A stretch of DNA of 64,000 nucleotides from Verrucomicrobiota bacterium (GTDB taxonomy: Bacteria; Verrucomicrobiota; Verrucomicrobiia; Limisphaerales; JADJPG01): the NCBI GenBank assembly GCA_016713365.1, contig JADJPG010000045.1:1-64000 (forward strand), given 5' to 3'. A model generated the notes under the pieces. The model saw only the letters and a list, made by a program, of their open reading frames with translations. It did no database searches and was not told where the DNA came from. Below are positions 47,601 through 55,500 of this stretch, piece by piece (within the stretch, counting starts at the first letter, position 1; each line of letters begins with the position of its first letter). Both the position numbers and the translations under genes were made by a program.

Positions 47601-48277
47601 GTCGCGGAGTCCAGCAGGCCGACTGTCACCGGCGCCGGTTGCGTTGTGATGGATGGCGGCGTGCCGGGCGGCGGTTGCGGGTCGGCCGTGGCGCTGGTGA
47701 ATTCGAGACGAAACGCCGTCGGATTCGCGCCGGAGCCGGCGTTGTTCACGACGAAATCGAGCGTGTTCGTGCCGTCAATAAAGCCGGAGTTGATGGTGAA
47801 GGTGTTGCCAAAAGTACCGAAGTTGCCGTCGCTCGTCGCGCCCGTGACCTGGCCGTTGATCAGCACTTCCGGTCCGGCATTGTCCGAGGTCCAGCGTCCT
47901 GTGATGACAGCGGTGGAAGGTTCGAGGCCGGCAAGACTGAAGGTGATGCGGTATTTGTAATCTCCCGCCTGATTACCGGTGCTTTGGTTCGCCATGGGCC
48001 CGATCCATTTCGAGGTTGTGCTGCTGGCGAGCCACGGGCCGGTGCCGACGATGGGAAACAACGTATCCGTGACGACGAATGTGTTCGGTCCCGGTGCGGT
48101 GGCATCGGCGCTTTGCACGAGTTTCCAGTGCGGATCGACGGCGCCATTGGCCAACGTGGTGCCCGCGTCGGACACGCCGGTATTGTAGAGGCCGGGGATG
48201 GTGGCGGCGCTGGCGGTGAGGCTGACGAGGACGGGCAGCGCAGCGACGAGACGGTGGAGCATGGGAAGTGATTTCAT
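41618..48277 (-). CDS. Giant lamin-tail/CotH secreted protein
   Basis: The 2219-residue exported protein starts with a signal peptide (MKSLPMLHRLVAALPVLVSL). It opens with the same YNTGV module as its neighbour (~28–195), then an Ig-like domain (~205–295) and six lamin-tail domains marked by INEVMYNP-like starts (IVITEVMYNP, IVINEVMYNP, ILAHTDLPLLDYIELF). A CotH-type kinase region lies at ~1030–1430 with YRRYVIMFVNGVRRGTIMDD and LMSWDFDVGLGVF. The protein ends in a verrucomicrobial exoprotein tail (YRVQYKDDLNATDW … RFYRVVLIP). CotH domains are atypical protein kinases of spore coats and bacterial exoproteins. Lamin-tail domains are widespread in such proteins. The gene contains a T26 run (47056–47081) encoding poly-lysine. 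Confidence 0.88.
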   Translation of the reverse strand: MKSLPMLHRLVAALPVLVSLTASAATIPGLYNTGVSDAGTTLANGAVDPHWKLVQSADATAPGPNTFVVTDTLFPIVGTGPWLASSTTSKWIGPMANQSTGNQAGDYKYRITFSLAGLEPSTAVITGRWTSDNAGPEVLINGQVTGATSDGNFGTFGNTFTINSGFIDGTNTLDFVVNNAGSGANPTAFRLEFTSATADPQPPPGTPPSITTQPAPVTVGLLDSATFNVVAAGSRPFSYQWRFNGAPISGATTASYSLANAGTVNEGGYDVIVSNASGSVTSQVASLTLTFLSPAQRTYEPLGPSTRRTGLTFSEIMYHPTADGDGQRTEFIEIYNSNPFFEDISGWRLTGDVDFTFPENTIIQGNSFLVVAPVPADVESAYSISGVVGGFTNNLPKKTKKKKKKKKTNEGGTLRLRKRSGGIVLEVNYTDQPPWPIAADGAGHSMILARPSYGENNPQAWAASALKDGSPGTADPLPAGLIENVVINEILAHTDLPLLDYIELFNNSSLPVNLSGCWLTDDPATNKFRIPDGTTLAARGFAMFDQTQLSFSLASDGETVYLVSSNQNRMLAALRYDGQANGVAYGRFPDGAPDFQELQSRTPGTTNAPSLTRDIVITEVMYNPLSGDSDDEFIEIHNDGEQPVDISGWRFTSGINFTFPAGTTLDSGAYLAVAKNPSRLATNYSGLSSANLIGNYGGTLANGGERVALAMPDYGFTTNTSGVITTNVFYIVMDEVTYVDGGRWGRWSDGGGSSLELRDAHADNRAGANWTDSDDTAKSAWTTVEFTGVLDLGSGAADRVQVMLLGPGEALVDDVEVIVSGANRVPNSTFESGTNGWIFGGTHSKTSLENTGFNSSRSLHLRASDRGDLTANRLSAQLSSAVAANATATLRAKVKWLRGHPEILIRLKGNYIEAFGRLPVPTNLGTPGAANSTGLNNLGPVISDVSHRPVLPQAGQSIRVTTRVADPDGVQSVTLNYRIDPSTSLTSVTMTDDGAGGDALAGDGIYTAQIPGQPTGKLVAFHIVAVDQHAIPAVIATTQFPSDTPARECLVRIGETHPPGAFGTYRLWLTDATVATWANREKTSNENLDGTFVYGTNRVIYNVGAHYSGSPYTSPGYTSPVGALCGYDIVFGEDDPFLSTTHIVLDWPVRDDTNQREQLMYWFLEQYGLPNNYRRYVIMFVNGVRRGTIMDDVQQPTGETVEQWFSDDPDGALFKPDCWDEFSDRGDRETGCLDLNSMELFTTTGGVKKTARYRWVWKPRAIDGTANDYSPIFNLVDAANAATNGYQTAMESVADMDNWMRTFAMNDLASFWDAFGNPNAKNTFLYKPTQSGWKLMSWDFDVGLGVFNDPVNDPLFPDLNDDMMDRVYANPAWKRLYWGSLTEGLNTFFQSGPGTKIDAILDAKYAAFQANGISLASPAAIKTWINQRRAFLLTQLNTVSNVFNVSGPATFSTNRNLISLTGTAPVTVRTITVNGVEFTPVWTTANNWRLLIPLGAGTNELVIAGFDRFGNPVSGASRTNIVEFTGTEELAADNIVINEVMYNPLVSDATYIELFNRSETYSFNLTGWRMSGVDFTFPEGTTLLPRGLLVICKDRAAFGNAYGWGIPAIEGFNGQLDNGGETLTLIRPGATAAEDAIVDRVTYDDDLPWPAVADGSGASLQLIDANQDNNRVSNWTAGNGWKFFSLTRSVGTSVATNLAFFFQPAANPGNVYLDDVSLVQGSDPSGGPNLLANGGFEEPFAPAWRVAGPATNSVITTSVAHSGNSSAQVIFTAGTLGLNNFAQSFPALTTNTVYTFSFWYLSGTAGTNFSFRINTSFNGAIDPRSTPYTPGAQNSGIGTLPAYPELWLSEVQPENVTGLKDNAGDNDPWIELYNGGDSALSLDGFHLANNYSSLSQWAFPAGTSIGAGEFLLVWADNELAENTAAALHTNFRLAPTNGSVVLSRLVNGAPQIVDYFNYAGVEADRSYGASPDGQSSYRQNFFYVTPGTTNNPAAKPVTLFINEWMAANASFLRDPADQDFDDWFEIYNPTTNTVDLTGFTLTDDFTRPGKSVIPAGMSVGPLGYLLVWADEEPAQTQPGSDLHVNFRLGQGGEQIALYDSAGRLLDAITFGAQTNNLSQGRWPSGGPAPFYFMPTPTPRAANVIPTSNPPVLAVNLGNNAVSLVWSAQAGRSYRVQYKDDLNATDWLDLGGPVTAAGATASATDAGSGNQRFYRVVLIP
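47056..47081. repeat. T26 homopolymer inside the CotH gene
   Basis: There are 26 consecutive T on the plus strand (A26 in the coding strand), preceded by GTTAG and followed by GTTTTC. It encodes a poly-lysine stretch near residues 399–407 of the giant protein, in the middle of a lamin-tail domain. No other run of similar length exists in the window. Confidence 0.95.
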
Positions 48278-48466
48278 GGCGTTCGGACGGACTACTTAGG
48301 AAATGGGGGCGCGTCTCCTCGGAGACACGTCTTTTGACCGGCTGGTTCGAGCACAATACATCGCACGACAGAACGGGTGATTGCCGGACATTAAGACACA
48401 TTTGGCGCTCATTCGCATCAACTTTGTTGCAAATGACCGCAGGTTTTCCGCTGCCCGACGAACCCT

Positions 48467-48497
48467 AAAAAAAGAAGAGACGGCCGCGTGGCCGTCC
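48467..48497 (-). terminator. Terminator of the NHL-propeller gene
   Basis: On the minus strand the stem GACGGCC / GGCCGTC with a 4-nt loop is followed by a T-rich tract ending in TTTTTTT. It lies about 40 bp past the stop at 48534. Confidence 0.85.
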
Positions 48498-48533
48498 CTT
48501 CGCCGACGTTAAGACTGTTTCAATGCTGCTGCG

Positions 48534-49667
48534 TTACAGCTTTTGTGGCGTGTGCTTGAACTTGCGCGGACGGCCGAAGCTCACCCACTCGATCACATAC
48601 ATGTCGCCACGCGAATCGACGCACATGGCGTGTGGCGCGAAGAATTTGTCCGGATGCTGATCGGTCAGCTCCTTCTTCGCACCCATGCTGCCGTTCGGGA
48701 TGTCCTTGCCGTCACCGAGATGCGCCACGAGCTTGTCCTCCGCGTCGAAAATGGTGACGCGGCTCGAGAGGTCGGGAACGTAGATGTAGCCCTTGTGCTG
48801 GTAGAAGCAGCAGGGATTACGCACGTCGCCCTTGAGCGTGCGTTTGTATTCGAGCTCCAGCGAGAAGACCTCGACGCGATCATTGTGGCGGTCCGCGATG
48901 TAAACTTCCGGCTCGCGGCCCTTGAGCGTCTTGATCCAGATGCCGTGGCAGGTGTTGAACTGGCCGTGTTCCTTGCCGCGACCGCCGATGGTCTTGAGGT
49001 GCTTGAAATTCTTGTCGAACCGGCTGACGCGCTGGCTGCCGTAGCCGTCCACGACGTAAATGTCTCCATTTGGTGCGACCGCGACGTCGGTCGGATTTGT
49101 CCATTCGAACTTCTGGGCGGTGGAACCTTCGCGCGCGACATTGCCGATCTCGTAGAGAATCTTGCCCTTGAGATCCGTCTTGTAGACGCGCTTGCCGATT
49201 TTCGCGCCGTCTTTGCCGTTGGCGACGTTCTCCGTCCAGTAGAAGAACTCGCCCATCGGCTCCTTGCTCCAGTAAAGGCAGTGCGCCGTGTCCTTCACCT
49301 GCGTGGGCGAGAGGCTGACCTTTTCCGCGAAATCGGTCCCCCACGTTTCGAGCAGATTGCCCTTCTTATCGAAGACCGCCACGGCGGGGTTCGTGGAACG
49401 CGACGTCACATACACGCGATCCTGACCGTCCACCACGATGCCGCAACCGAATCCGTAGTTCATGCCCGCGGGCAGCGCTCCCCAGCCTTCCACCAGTTCA
49501 TAGGTGTGATAACCGCTGCCGATGCGGATGCCGGGTTTCGCGGGCGCCGCGGTTTTGCAGCCAGGCAGCGAGAGGCTCGCGGCAAGGCCGGCGGTGGCGG
49601 TGCCGGCGAGCTTGAGGAAGTCGCGACGCGTCTGGCGGACGGGGAAAAGATACTCGTTGGTGTGCAT
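48534..49667 (-). CDS. Tat-exported NHL-type six-bladed beta-propeller protein
   Basis: The 377-residue protein begins MHTNEYLFPVRQTRRDFLKL with a Tat motif (RRDFLK) and a lipobox-like LPGC. The rest is an NHL/6-bladed propeller with blades such as CGIVVDGQDRVYVTSRSTNP, DVAVAPNGDIYVVDGYGSQR and EVYIADRHNDRVEVFSLE. Tat export suggests folding in the cytoplasm before transport. Similar propellers accompany PSD1/DUF1501 genes in Planctomycetota and Verrucomicrobiota. Ligand or enzyme activity unknown. It ends in a clear terminator. Confidence 0.88.
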   Translation of the reverse strand: MHTNEYLFPVRQTRRDFLKLAGTATAGLAASLSLPGCKTAAPAKPGIRIGSGYHTYELVEGWGALPAGMNYGFGCGIVVDGQDRVYVTSRSTNPAVAVFDKKGNLLETWGTDFAEKVSLSPTQVKDTAHCLYWSKEPMGEFFYWTENVANGKDGAKIGKRVYKTDLKGKILYEIGNVAREGSTAQKFEWTNPTDVAVAPNGDIYVVDGYGSQRVSRFDKNFKHLKTIGGRGKEHGQFNTCHGIWIKTLKGREPEVYIADRHNDRVEVFSLELEYKRTLKGDVRNPCCFYQHKGYIYVPDLSSRVTIFDAEDKLVAHLGDGKDIPNGSMGAKKELTDQHPDKFFAPHAMCVDSRGDMYVIEWVSFGRPRKFKHTPQKL

Positions 49668-49756
49668 GAGATGTTCGGTGAATCAGTTGCTGTTCATTAA
49701 GGAGACGTTCCGGCGCGAGTCCAGATTGAAAAAACCTCAGCGAGCAGAATCGCAGA

Positions 49757-49794
49757 AAACAAAAAACCGGCGCCAGCGAGAGCCGGCACCGGTT
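49757..49794 (-). terminator. Terminator of the DUF5069 gene
   Basis: On the minus strand the stem ACCGGTGCC / GGCGCCGGT, with a ~10-nt loop, is followed by TTTTTTGTTTTC. It lies about 30 bp after the stop at 49823. Confidence 0.85.
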
Positions 49795-49822
49795 GGAAGA
49801 TTCGTCTGGGACGAACGCGCGC

Positions 49823-50268
49823 TTACTTCAGCGCGGCCTGATGGAACTCGAACCAGTCATCGAGGTTGTTCAGGTTGATGGCGTCGTGGCAGACCGAGCC
49901 TTCGTCGGTGATGCCGCTCGCGCTGAGGATGCTCTTGCGCGTGCCGTCGTCGTGATTGTAGCCCTGAATTGCGCGATTGCTCTTGTCGATCGTGGCCTTG
50001 TCGAGCTTCACGCCCGGCTGGCTCTTCACCCAGGCCTCGAACTGAGGATAGGTCGGCTTGGTGTCGGTGATGTATTTCTTCACGGCGTCGGCGTTGAGAC
50101 CGAGCGCGCCGATGACCATCATGTCGTAGCCCTTGCCGATGCCAGGATAGCCGGCCGCGAGCTTGCCGCGGGCTTCGAGGAAACTTTCTGCCAGAGGCGG
50201 GGCAGGTGGAGAACGCCGAGAGGACCGGCCGTGCCGGAGCTAATCAGGGGGACGTAGGTGTCAGCCAT
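49823..50268 (-). pseudogene. DUF5069 protein, frameshifted near its start
   Basis: The coding sequence begins at ATG 50268 (MADTYVPLISSGTAGPLGVL) and reads HLPRLWQKVS before the frame breaks at about 50180. It resumes as EARGKLAAGYPGIGKGYDMM and runs to the stop at 49823 (…WFEFHQAALK). Adding one C in the CC (GG on the plus strand) at 50179–50180 gives VSLEARGKL, matching the expected DUF5069 sequence, for a ~148-residue protein. DUF5069 proteins are small, common in Verrucomicrobiota and Planctomycetota, and of unknown function. Probably an indel in the assembly. Confidence 0.85.
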
Positions 50269-50458
50269 AGATTTGATTTTTTGGTTTTATTGAACGAATT
50301 GCGAGCCGCAGATTAGGAACAACGTTCGCGCAGGGTCAACGGGAATTTCCCCGGCGACGTCTATCTTGCGCGAAAGGTGACGTGGCGCTTTCCGCTGGCC
50401 GAAATGTGCAGTCGGCGGCAAGGTCTGGTCGTAAACCACAACCGACGAAGTTGAAGCG

Positions 50459-51073
50459 ATGGCAACAAGGCTGATCGAGATTTCCCGCGAAGCCACGGTG
50501 CTCGGCACGTTGCCGGAGACCGAGGCGCGTGAATTACTTGCCGCCGGTTTCCTCAAAACAACCGATCAATTCCGGGCCGAGCCCGGTGTTGAGTTACGAC
50601 CGATGGCCGCTTTGGTTTCGACTCGAGCCAATGAGGAGCGAAGTGGAACATGGTTCTCCAAAGCGAGGGATTCCATAGTATCCGCCGGCTCCGCGGTGGC
50701 GGGCACGGCGGGAGAACTCGCCAGCCCAGCATGGCGTCTGACCCGAGCCACGCAGTCGAGGGCTGTCGAGATTCCTGACCGTCTCTTGTCCGCCTTCCTT
50801 CCCCAGATCCAGAAGATCATCACTGGCTTGTTGGAGACAAAACCATTTCAGGCGGTTCGCGACGGCGTCCGCGATGACGATCTGATGCAAAAGGTGTTTG
50901 GCGCCACCTATGATTGTCTGCCGAAGCCGGTCTGCCGCTTTGTCAGCGAAACGCAGTTCATCGCCTTCTGCGTGAAGCATCGCAGCCAGTTGCTCGGCGA
51001 TTCCGCTCAATCGACACCGAAACTTCCGCCGACACCTGACCGCGAGGTAGTGCTGGCGCCGGATATTTTCTGA
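50459..51073 (+). CDS. Hypothetical protein
   Basis: The 204-residue protein starts MATRLIEISREATVLGTLPE. It has no signal peptide or long hydrophobic helix. An N-terminal ~50 residues with a helix-turn-like layout are followed by a Ser/Ala/Gly linker (SIVSAGSAVAGTAGELASPA) and a helical C-terminal domain (LLSAFLPQIQKIITGLLETK) with a conserved-looking KPVCRFVSETQFIAFCVKH. No family is recognised. It lies between the minus-strand DUF5069 gene and the plus-strand PQQ-propeller gene. Confidence 0.65.
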   Translation: MATRLIEISREATVLGTLPETEARELLAAGFLKTTDQFRAEPGVELRPMAALVSTRANEERSGTWFSKARDSIVSAGSAVAGTAGELASPAWRLTRATQSRAVEIPDRLLSAFLPQIQKIITGLLETKPFQAVRDGVRDDDLMQKVFGATYDCLPKPVCRFVSETQFIAFCVKHRSQLLGDSAQSTPKLPPTPDREVVLAPDIF

Positions 51074-51109
51074 ATTCCCTGCGCGCGGGAATTCGTCATT
51101 ACTCCTCGC

Positions 51110-52054
51110 ATGACCAAACAACTCCTGCTCGCTCTCGGCCTGTCTTTCTCCGTCCTGCTTCCATCACTCGCCGAACAAACTGGCCCCGCCCGGCGCGTCC
51201 TTGCGGCGGATGACTCGACACGCAAGCTCGCCATCATCGCGCCGGATGGTTCGGTGGAATGGGAGACGAAGGTCGGCGCGATTCACGACGCGTGGGTGTT
51301 GCCGAACGGGAACATCCTTTACCAACAAGGCTGGACGAAGATCGTCGAGGTCACGCCCGACAAGCAGACCGTTTGGGAATACGACTCGGCCAAGATGAAC
51401 GGCAACGAAGGCAAGCGCGTCGAGGTCCACGCGTTTCAGCGTCTCACGGACGGCTCGACGATGATCGCGGAGTCCGGCCCGGCGCGCATCATCGAGGTGG
51501 ATAAAGCCGGGAAAATTCTGCGCGAGGTGAAGCTCAAGGTGAACAACCCGAACGCGCACAGCGACACCCGGCTTGTGCGGAAAATTGCGAACGGCAACTA
51601 CCTCGTCGCGCACGAGAGCGATGGCTTCGTCCGCGAATACGACGCGACTGGGAATATTGTCTGGGACTACGAAGTGCCGCTCTTCGGCAAGCCGCGCAAG
51701 GGCGGCCACGGCCCCGAGGCGTTCGGCAACTCGCTCTTCAGCGCCATCCGCCTCGAGAACGGCAACACGCTCATCGGCGGCGGCAACGGCCATTGCGTGC
51801 TCGAAGTCACGCCGCAGAAAGAAATCGTCTGGAAGCTGGAACAGAACGATTTGCCTGGCATCACGCTCGCGTGGGTCACACGCGTCGAGCGTCTGCCGAA
51901 TGGGAACACGCGCTTCGGCAACTGCCACGCCGGCTCGGAGAACCCGCAGTTCATCGAAGTGACGAAGGACAAGAAAGTCGTGTGGACCTTCAAGGACTTC
52001 AAAAACTTCGGCAACTCCATGCCCGTGCAAGCGGTGCTCGAAGCGAACAGGTGA
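51110..52054 (+). CDS. Secreted PQQ-like/arylsulfotransferase-like beta-propeller protein
   Basis: The 314-residue exported protein has a signal peptide (MTKQLLLALGLSFSVLLPSL). Propeller blades contain repeated NGNxL motifs: DAWVLPNGNILYQQGW, RKIANGNYLVAHES, IRLENGNTLIGGGNGH and RLPNGNTRFGN, followed by VWTF/VWDY ends. This pattern is typical of PQQ-like and aryl-sulfotransferase-type propellers used in periplasmic binding. There are no clear catalytic residues. It precedes the RraB-like lipoprotein by 18 bp and may be co-transcribed with it. Confidence 0.85.
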   Translation: MTKQLLLALGLSFSVLLPSLAEQTGPARRVLAADDSTRKLAIIAPDGSVEWETKVGAIHDAWVLPNGNILYQQGWTKIVEVTPDKQTVWEYDSAKMNGNEGKRVEVHAFQRLTDGSTMIAESGPARIIEVDKAGKILREVKLKVNNPNAHSDTRLVRKIANGNYLVAHESDGFVREYDATGNIVWDYEVPLFGKPRKGGHGPEAFGNSLFSAIRLENGNTLIGGGNGHCVLEVTPQKEIVWKLEQNDLPGITLAWVTRVERLPNGNTRFGNCHAGSENPQFIEVTKDKKVVWTFKDFKNFGNSMPVQAVLEANR

Positions 52055-52072
52055 GATGAGGCATTCGAGGCT

Positions 52073-52498
52073 ATGAGGAAACAAATCACACTGGTTCTCA
52101 CGATTGCATTCATGGGATTGGCCGGGTGTGAGCGCAAACATGCGATAGCACAAAGGAAGAGCACTATGACCCTAGAGCAGATGGAGGAAATGTTCGCAAA
52201 CATGCGTGCCGAGACGAAGTGGGATGTGGATGGCGAGATGTTGTGGGGCTACTTCTTTACCGACACGGACCCTACCAAGCTGGAGCGTGCTTCCAAGAGA
52301 CTGGTCGATTTGGGTTATCGGTTGGTTAAGATTTATCCCACCGACGACAAGAGCACATGCTTTCTACACATCGAGCGTGTTGAGAAACACACCCCTCGGA
52401 CGCTTCAGGCGCGCAATGTCGAGTTCGAGAAACTAGCGACCGAGCTTGGTCTGGAGTCTTATGATGGTATGGATGTCGGCCCGGTTTTAAAGCAGTGA
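52073..52498 (+). CDS. RraB-like domain lipoprotein
   Basis: The 141-residue protein has a lipoprotein signal (MRKQITLVLTIAFMGLAGCE, lipobox LAGC). The body resembles the RNase E inhibitor RraB/DUF695-type fold: MLWGYFFTDTDPTKLERASK, LVDLGYRLVKIYPTDDK, LHIERVEKHTPRTL and LELESYDGMDVGPV-like end (here GLESYDGMDVGPV). RraB itself is cytoplasmic, so a lipid-anchored form probably has another role. The stop overlaps a GTG that could start the PSD1 cytochrome. Composition is lower in GC than its neighbours. Confidence 0.8.
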   Translation: MRKQITLVLTIAFMGLAGCERKHAIAQRKSTMTLEQMEEMFANMRAETKWDVDGEMLWGYFFTDTDPTKLERASKRLVDLGYRLVKIYPTDDKSTCFLHIERVEKHTPRTLQARNVEFEKLATELGLESYDGMDVGPVLKQ

Positions 52499-52506
52499 GA
52501 GCGACG

Positions 52507-55500
52507 ATGATGTGGTCAAACCAGCATAGCTGTGGACGCGTTTTCGGCGCACTGATGGTTTTGCTGTCCTTCTGCATTGGCTCACACGCAGCTACTACTG
52601 ACCTCACCTTCTTCGAGAACAAAATCCGTCCCCTGCTCGCCGACCAGTGCTACTCCTGCCACAGCGCCAAAGCGGAGAAGACCAAGGGCGGGCTGCGTGT
52701 CGATTCGCTCGAATCGTTGCTCAAGGGCGGCGACAGCGGACCCGCGCTCGTTCCTGGCGACGCCGAGAAAAGTCTGCTCATCAAAGCCGTCCGCTACGTC
52801 GATCCGGATCTCCAGATGCCGCCGAAGGGCAAGAAACTTTCAGAACGCCAAATTGCTGACCTCACGCAATGGGTAAAAGCCGGCGCGCCCTGGCCCGAGA
52901 CCGACAAAGCCGCCGTGCGCCCGACGAAGGTGTCGCACGAGATCGCGGAGAAGGACCGGAGTTGGTGGGCATTCCAGCCGATTCGCCGTCCCGAGCCGCC
53001 GCTCGTAACTCGTAAATCGCAAATCGTAAATCCCATCGACTCCTTTATCCGCGCCGAGCTTGATGCCAAGCATCTCAAGCCCAACCCGCCCGCGACAAAA
53101 CGCGAACTCATCCGCCGCGCTTACTTCGACCTCATCGGCCTGCCTCCGACGCCCGAGCAGATCGCTGCGTTCGAGAAGGACAAGTCGCCCGATGCCTGGG
53201 CGCAGCTCATCGACCACCTTCTCTCCCTCCCGCAATACGGCGAGCGCTGGGGCCGTCACTGGCTCGATGTCGCGCGCTTCGCCCAGAGCAACGGCTACGA
53301 GCGCGACGGCGAGAAGCCGGAGTCGTGGCGTTATCGCGACTACGTGGTGCGCGCGTTCAACGAGGACAAGCCCTACGACCAGTTCATCCGCGAACAGATT
53401 GCCGGCGACGAATTGGAGCGCGTGACGTTCGATTCGATCATTGCCACCGGCTTCCATCATCTCGGCGTGCGCGACGACGAGCCGGACGACAAACGCATGG
53501 CCGAGTTCGACGAGCTCGACGACATGCTCTCCACCACGGGCTCGGCGTTCCTCGGCCTCACCATCGGCTGCGCGCGTTGTCACGAGCACAAGTTCGATCC
53601 CATTCCGCAGGCTGATTACTACTCGTTGCTCAGCTTCTTCCGGAACATCCGTCTCTACGAATCGCCGAAGTACACGCTCGATTCCGCGAACTATGTTCCG
53701 CTCGCCGAACCCGCGAAGCTGGCTGAGTGGCGTTCTGCTCGTGACGCGCGCGTGAAGGCGCTCGAGGACAAGGTCGCCGCCGCGAAGGACGAGGCGGAGA
53801 AGAAGAAGTTGAACCAGCAGATCGAAGCCGCGAAAGGCGAGAAGCCTCCGTTCGAATTCGCGCTTGGCGTGCGCGAGCGTGGTGCGAAGCCGCCGCCCAC
53901 GCACGTCCTGATCCGCGGCAACGCCGGCAATCCTGGCGTTGAAGTGCAGCCGGCGTTTCTCTCCGTTCTCCGTAGCAGCCGACGTGAGTCGGCTCAAATT
54001 GCTGTCGCGGGAGATCAGAGCCGGCTCACGCCAGCTGCTACCAGCGAAAGCAGCGGACGCCGTCGCGTCTTCGCCAACTGGGTTGCCAGCGCCGAGAATC
54101 CGCTCACCGCCCGCGTGATGGTGAACCGCATCTGGCGCCATCACTTCGGGAACGGGATCGTGAAGACGACGTCCGACTTCGGTCGCGCCGGCACGCTGCC
54201 CACGCATCCGCAGTTGCTCGACTGGCTCGCGGCGGAGTTCATCGCGAACGGCTGGTCGATCAAGAAGCTGCACCGCACGATCATGCTCTCGCAGACCTAC
54301 CAGATGTCGTCGCGCGCGGAGAACGCGAAGGCCAACGCGGTCGATCCCGGCAACGATTTGCTCTGGCGCCAAAACCTGCGCCGGCTCGAAGCCGAGGCGC
54401 TGCGCGACACGATGCTGGCCATCAGCGGCCGGCTGAATCCGAAGATGGGCGGGCGCGGATTCTTCCCGCATCTCAGCGGCGAAGTGCTCGCCGGCCAGTC
54501 GCGCCCCGGACTCGATTGGGAACTCTCCAGCGCCGAGGAGAAATCGCGTCGCAGTCTCTACGCCTACGTCCGCCGCACCATGTCGGTGCCGATGCTCGAC
54601 ACATTTGATTACAGCAACACGACCTCGCCCTTGAGCGAACGCCCGGTCACGACGGTTGCGCCTCAGGCGCTGCTGCTGCTGAACGACGCTTTCATGCGCG
54701 AGCAGGCCGCGGCCTTTGCGGACCGGTTGGAGAAGAATTCCACGAACCTCCTCTCCCCGTCCCTCTCCTCCATTTCCAACGGAGGAGAAGGTGCCCGAAG
54801 GGCGGGAGAGGAGGCTCGTGGGAAGGACTTGTTCGTCACCCGTGGCTTCCAACTCGCCGTCGGACGCGAGCCGACGAAGCGCGAACGCCAGCTCGCCCGC
54901 GACTTCGTCGAGCGACAGGAACGCGAGTTCGCCGGACTGCGCACGCGGATGACCTTCCGTCCGGATGCGCCGACGTCTCTTTCCGACGGCTACATGGGCA
55001 AGCTGAAGGCCGCGGATTTTCTCATCGGACCTCAGGCGGGTTGGACCTACCAGCGCGGCCGCTGGTCGGGCGGTTACGAAGGCATTCGCTCGGTCGAACG
55101 CGATCGCGGACCATTCGCTCTCGCGGAGGCCGCGTCCCTCTCCAATGGAACGATCGAAGCCCGGGTCACGCTTCACACCGCGTGTGAAACGGCTGGTATC
55201 GCCTTCCGTGCTTCAGCGAAGGACCACGAACTTCTTGGCTACGAAGTCGTTTTCGAGCCGCGCGAACAGCGAGTCGTGCTGCGCCGTCACGCGGGCGAAC
55301 TCACGGAGCTGGCCCGGGTCCCAGCCGATGTCCCGACCGGTCGCAGCGTGTCATTGAAAATTCACGCGACGGACGCGCGCCTCCGCGTCTGGCTCGGCGA
55401 TGATTCCAACCCTGTCATCGATGTGAGCGATGCAAAACCGCTGCTCACCGCTGGTCAGGTGGGCGTGCGTTCCTGGGGCGCAGCATTGAGCGTGGATGAT

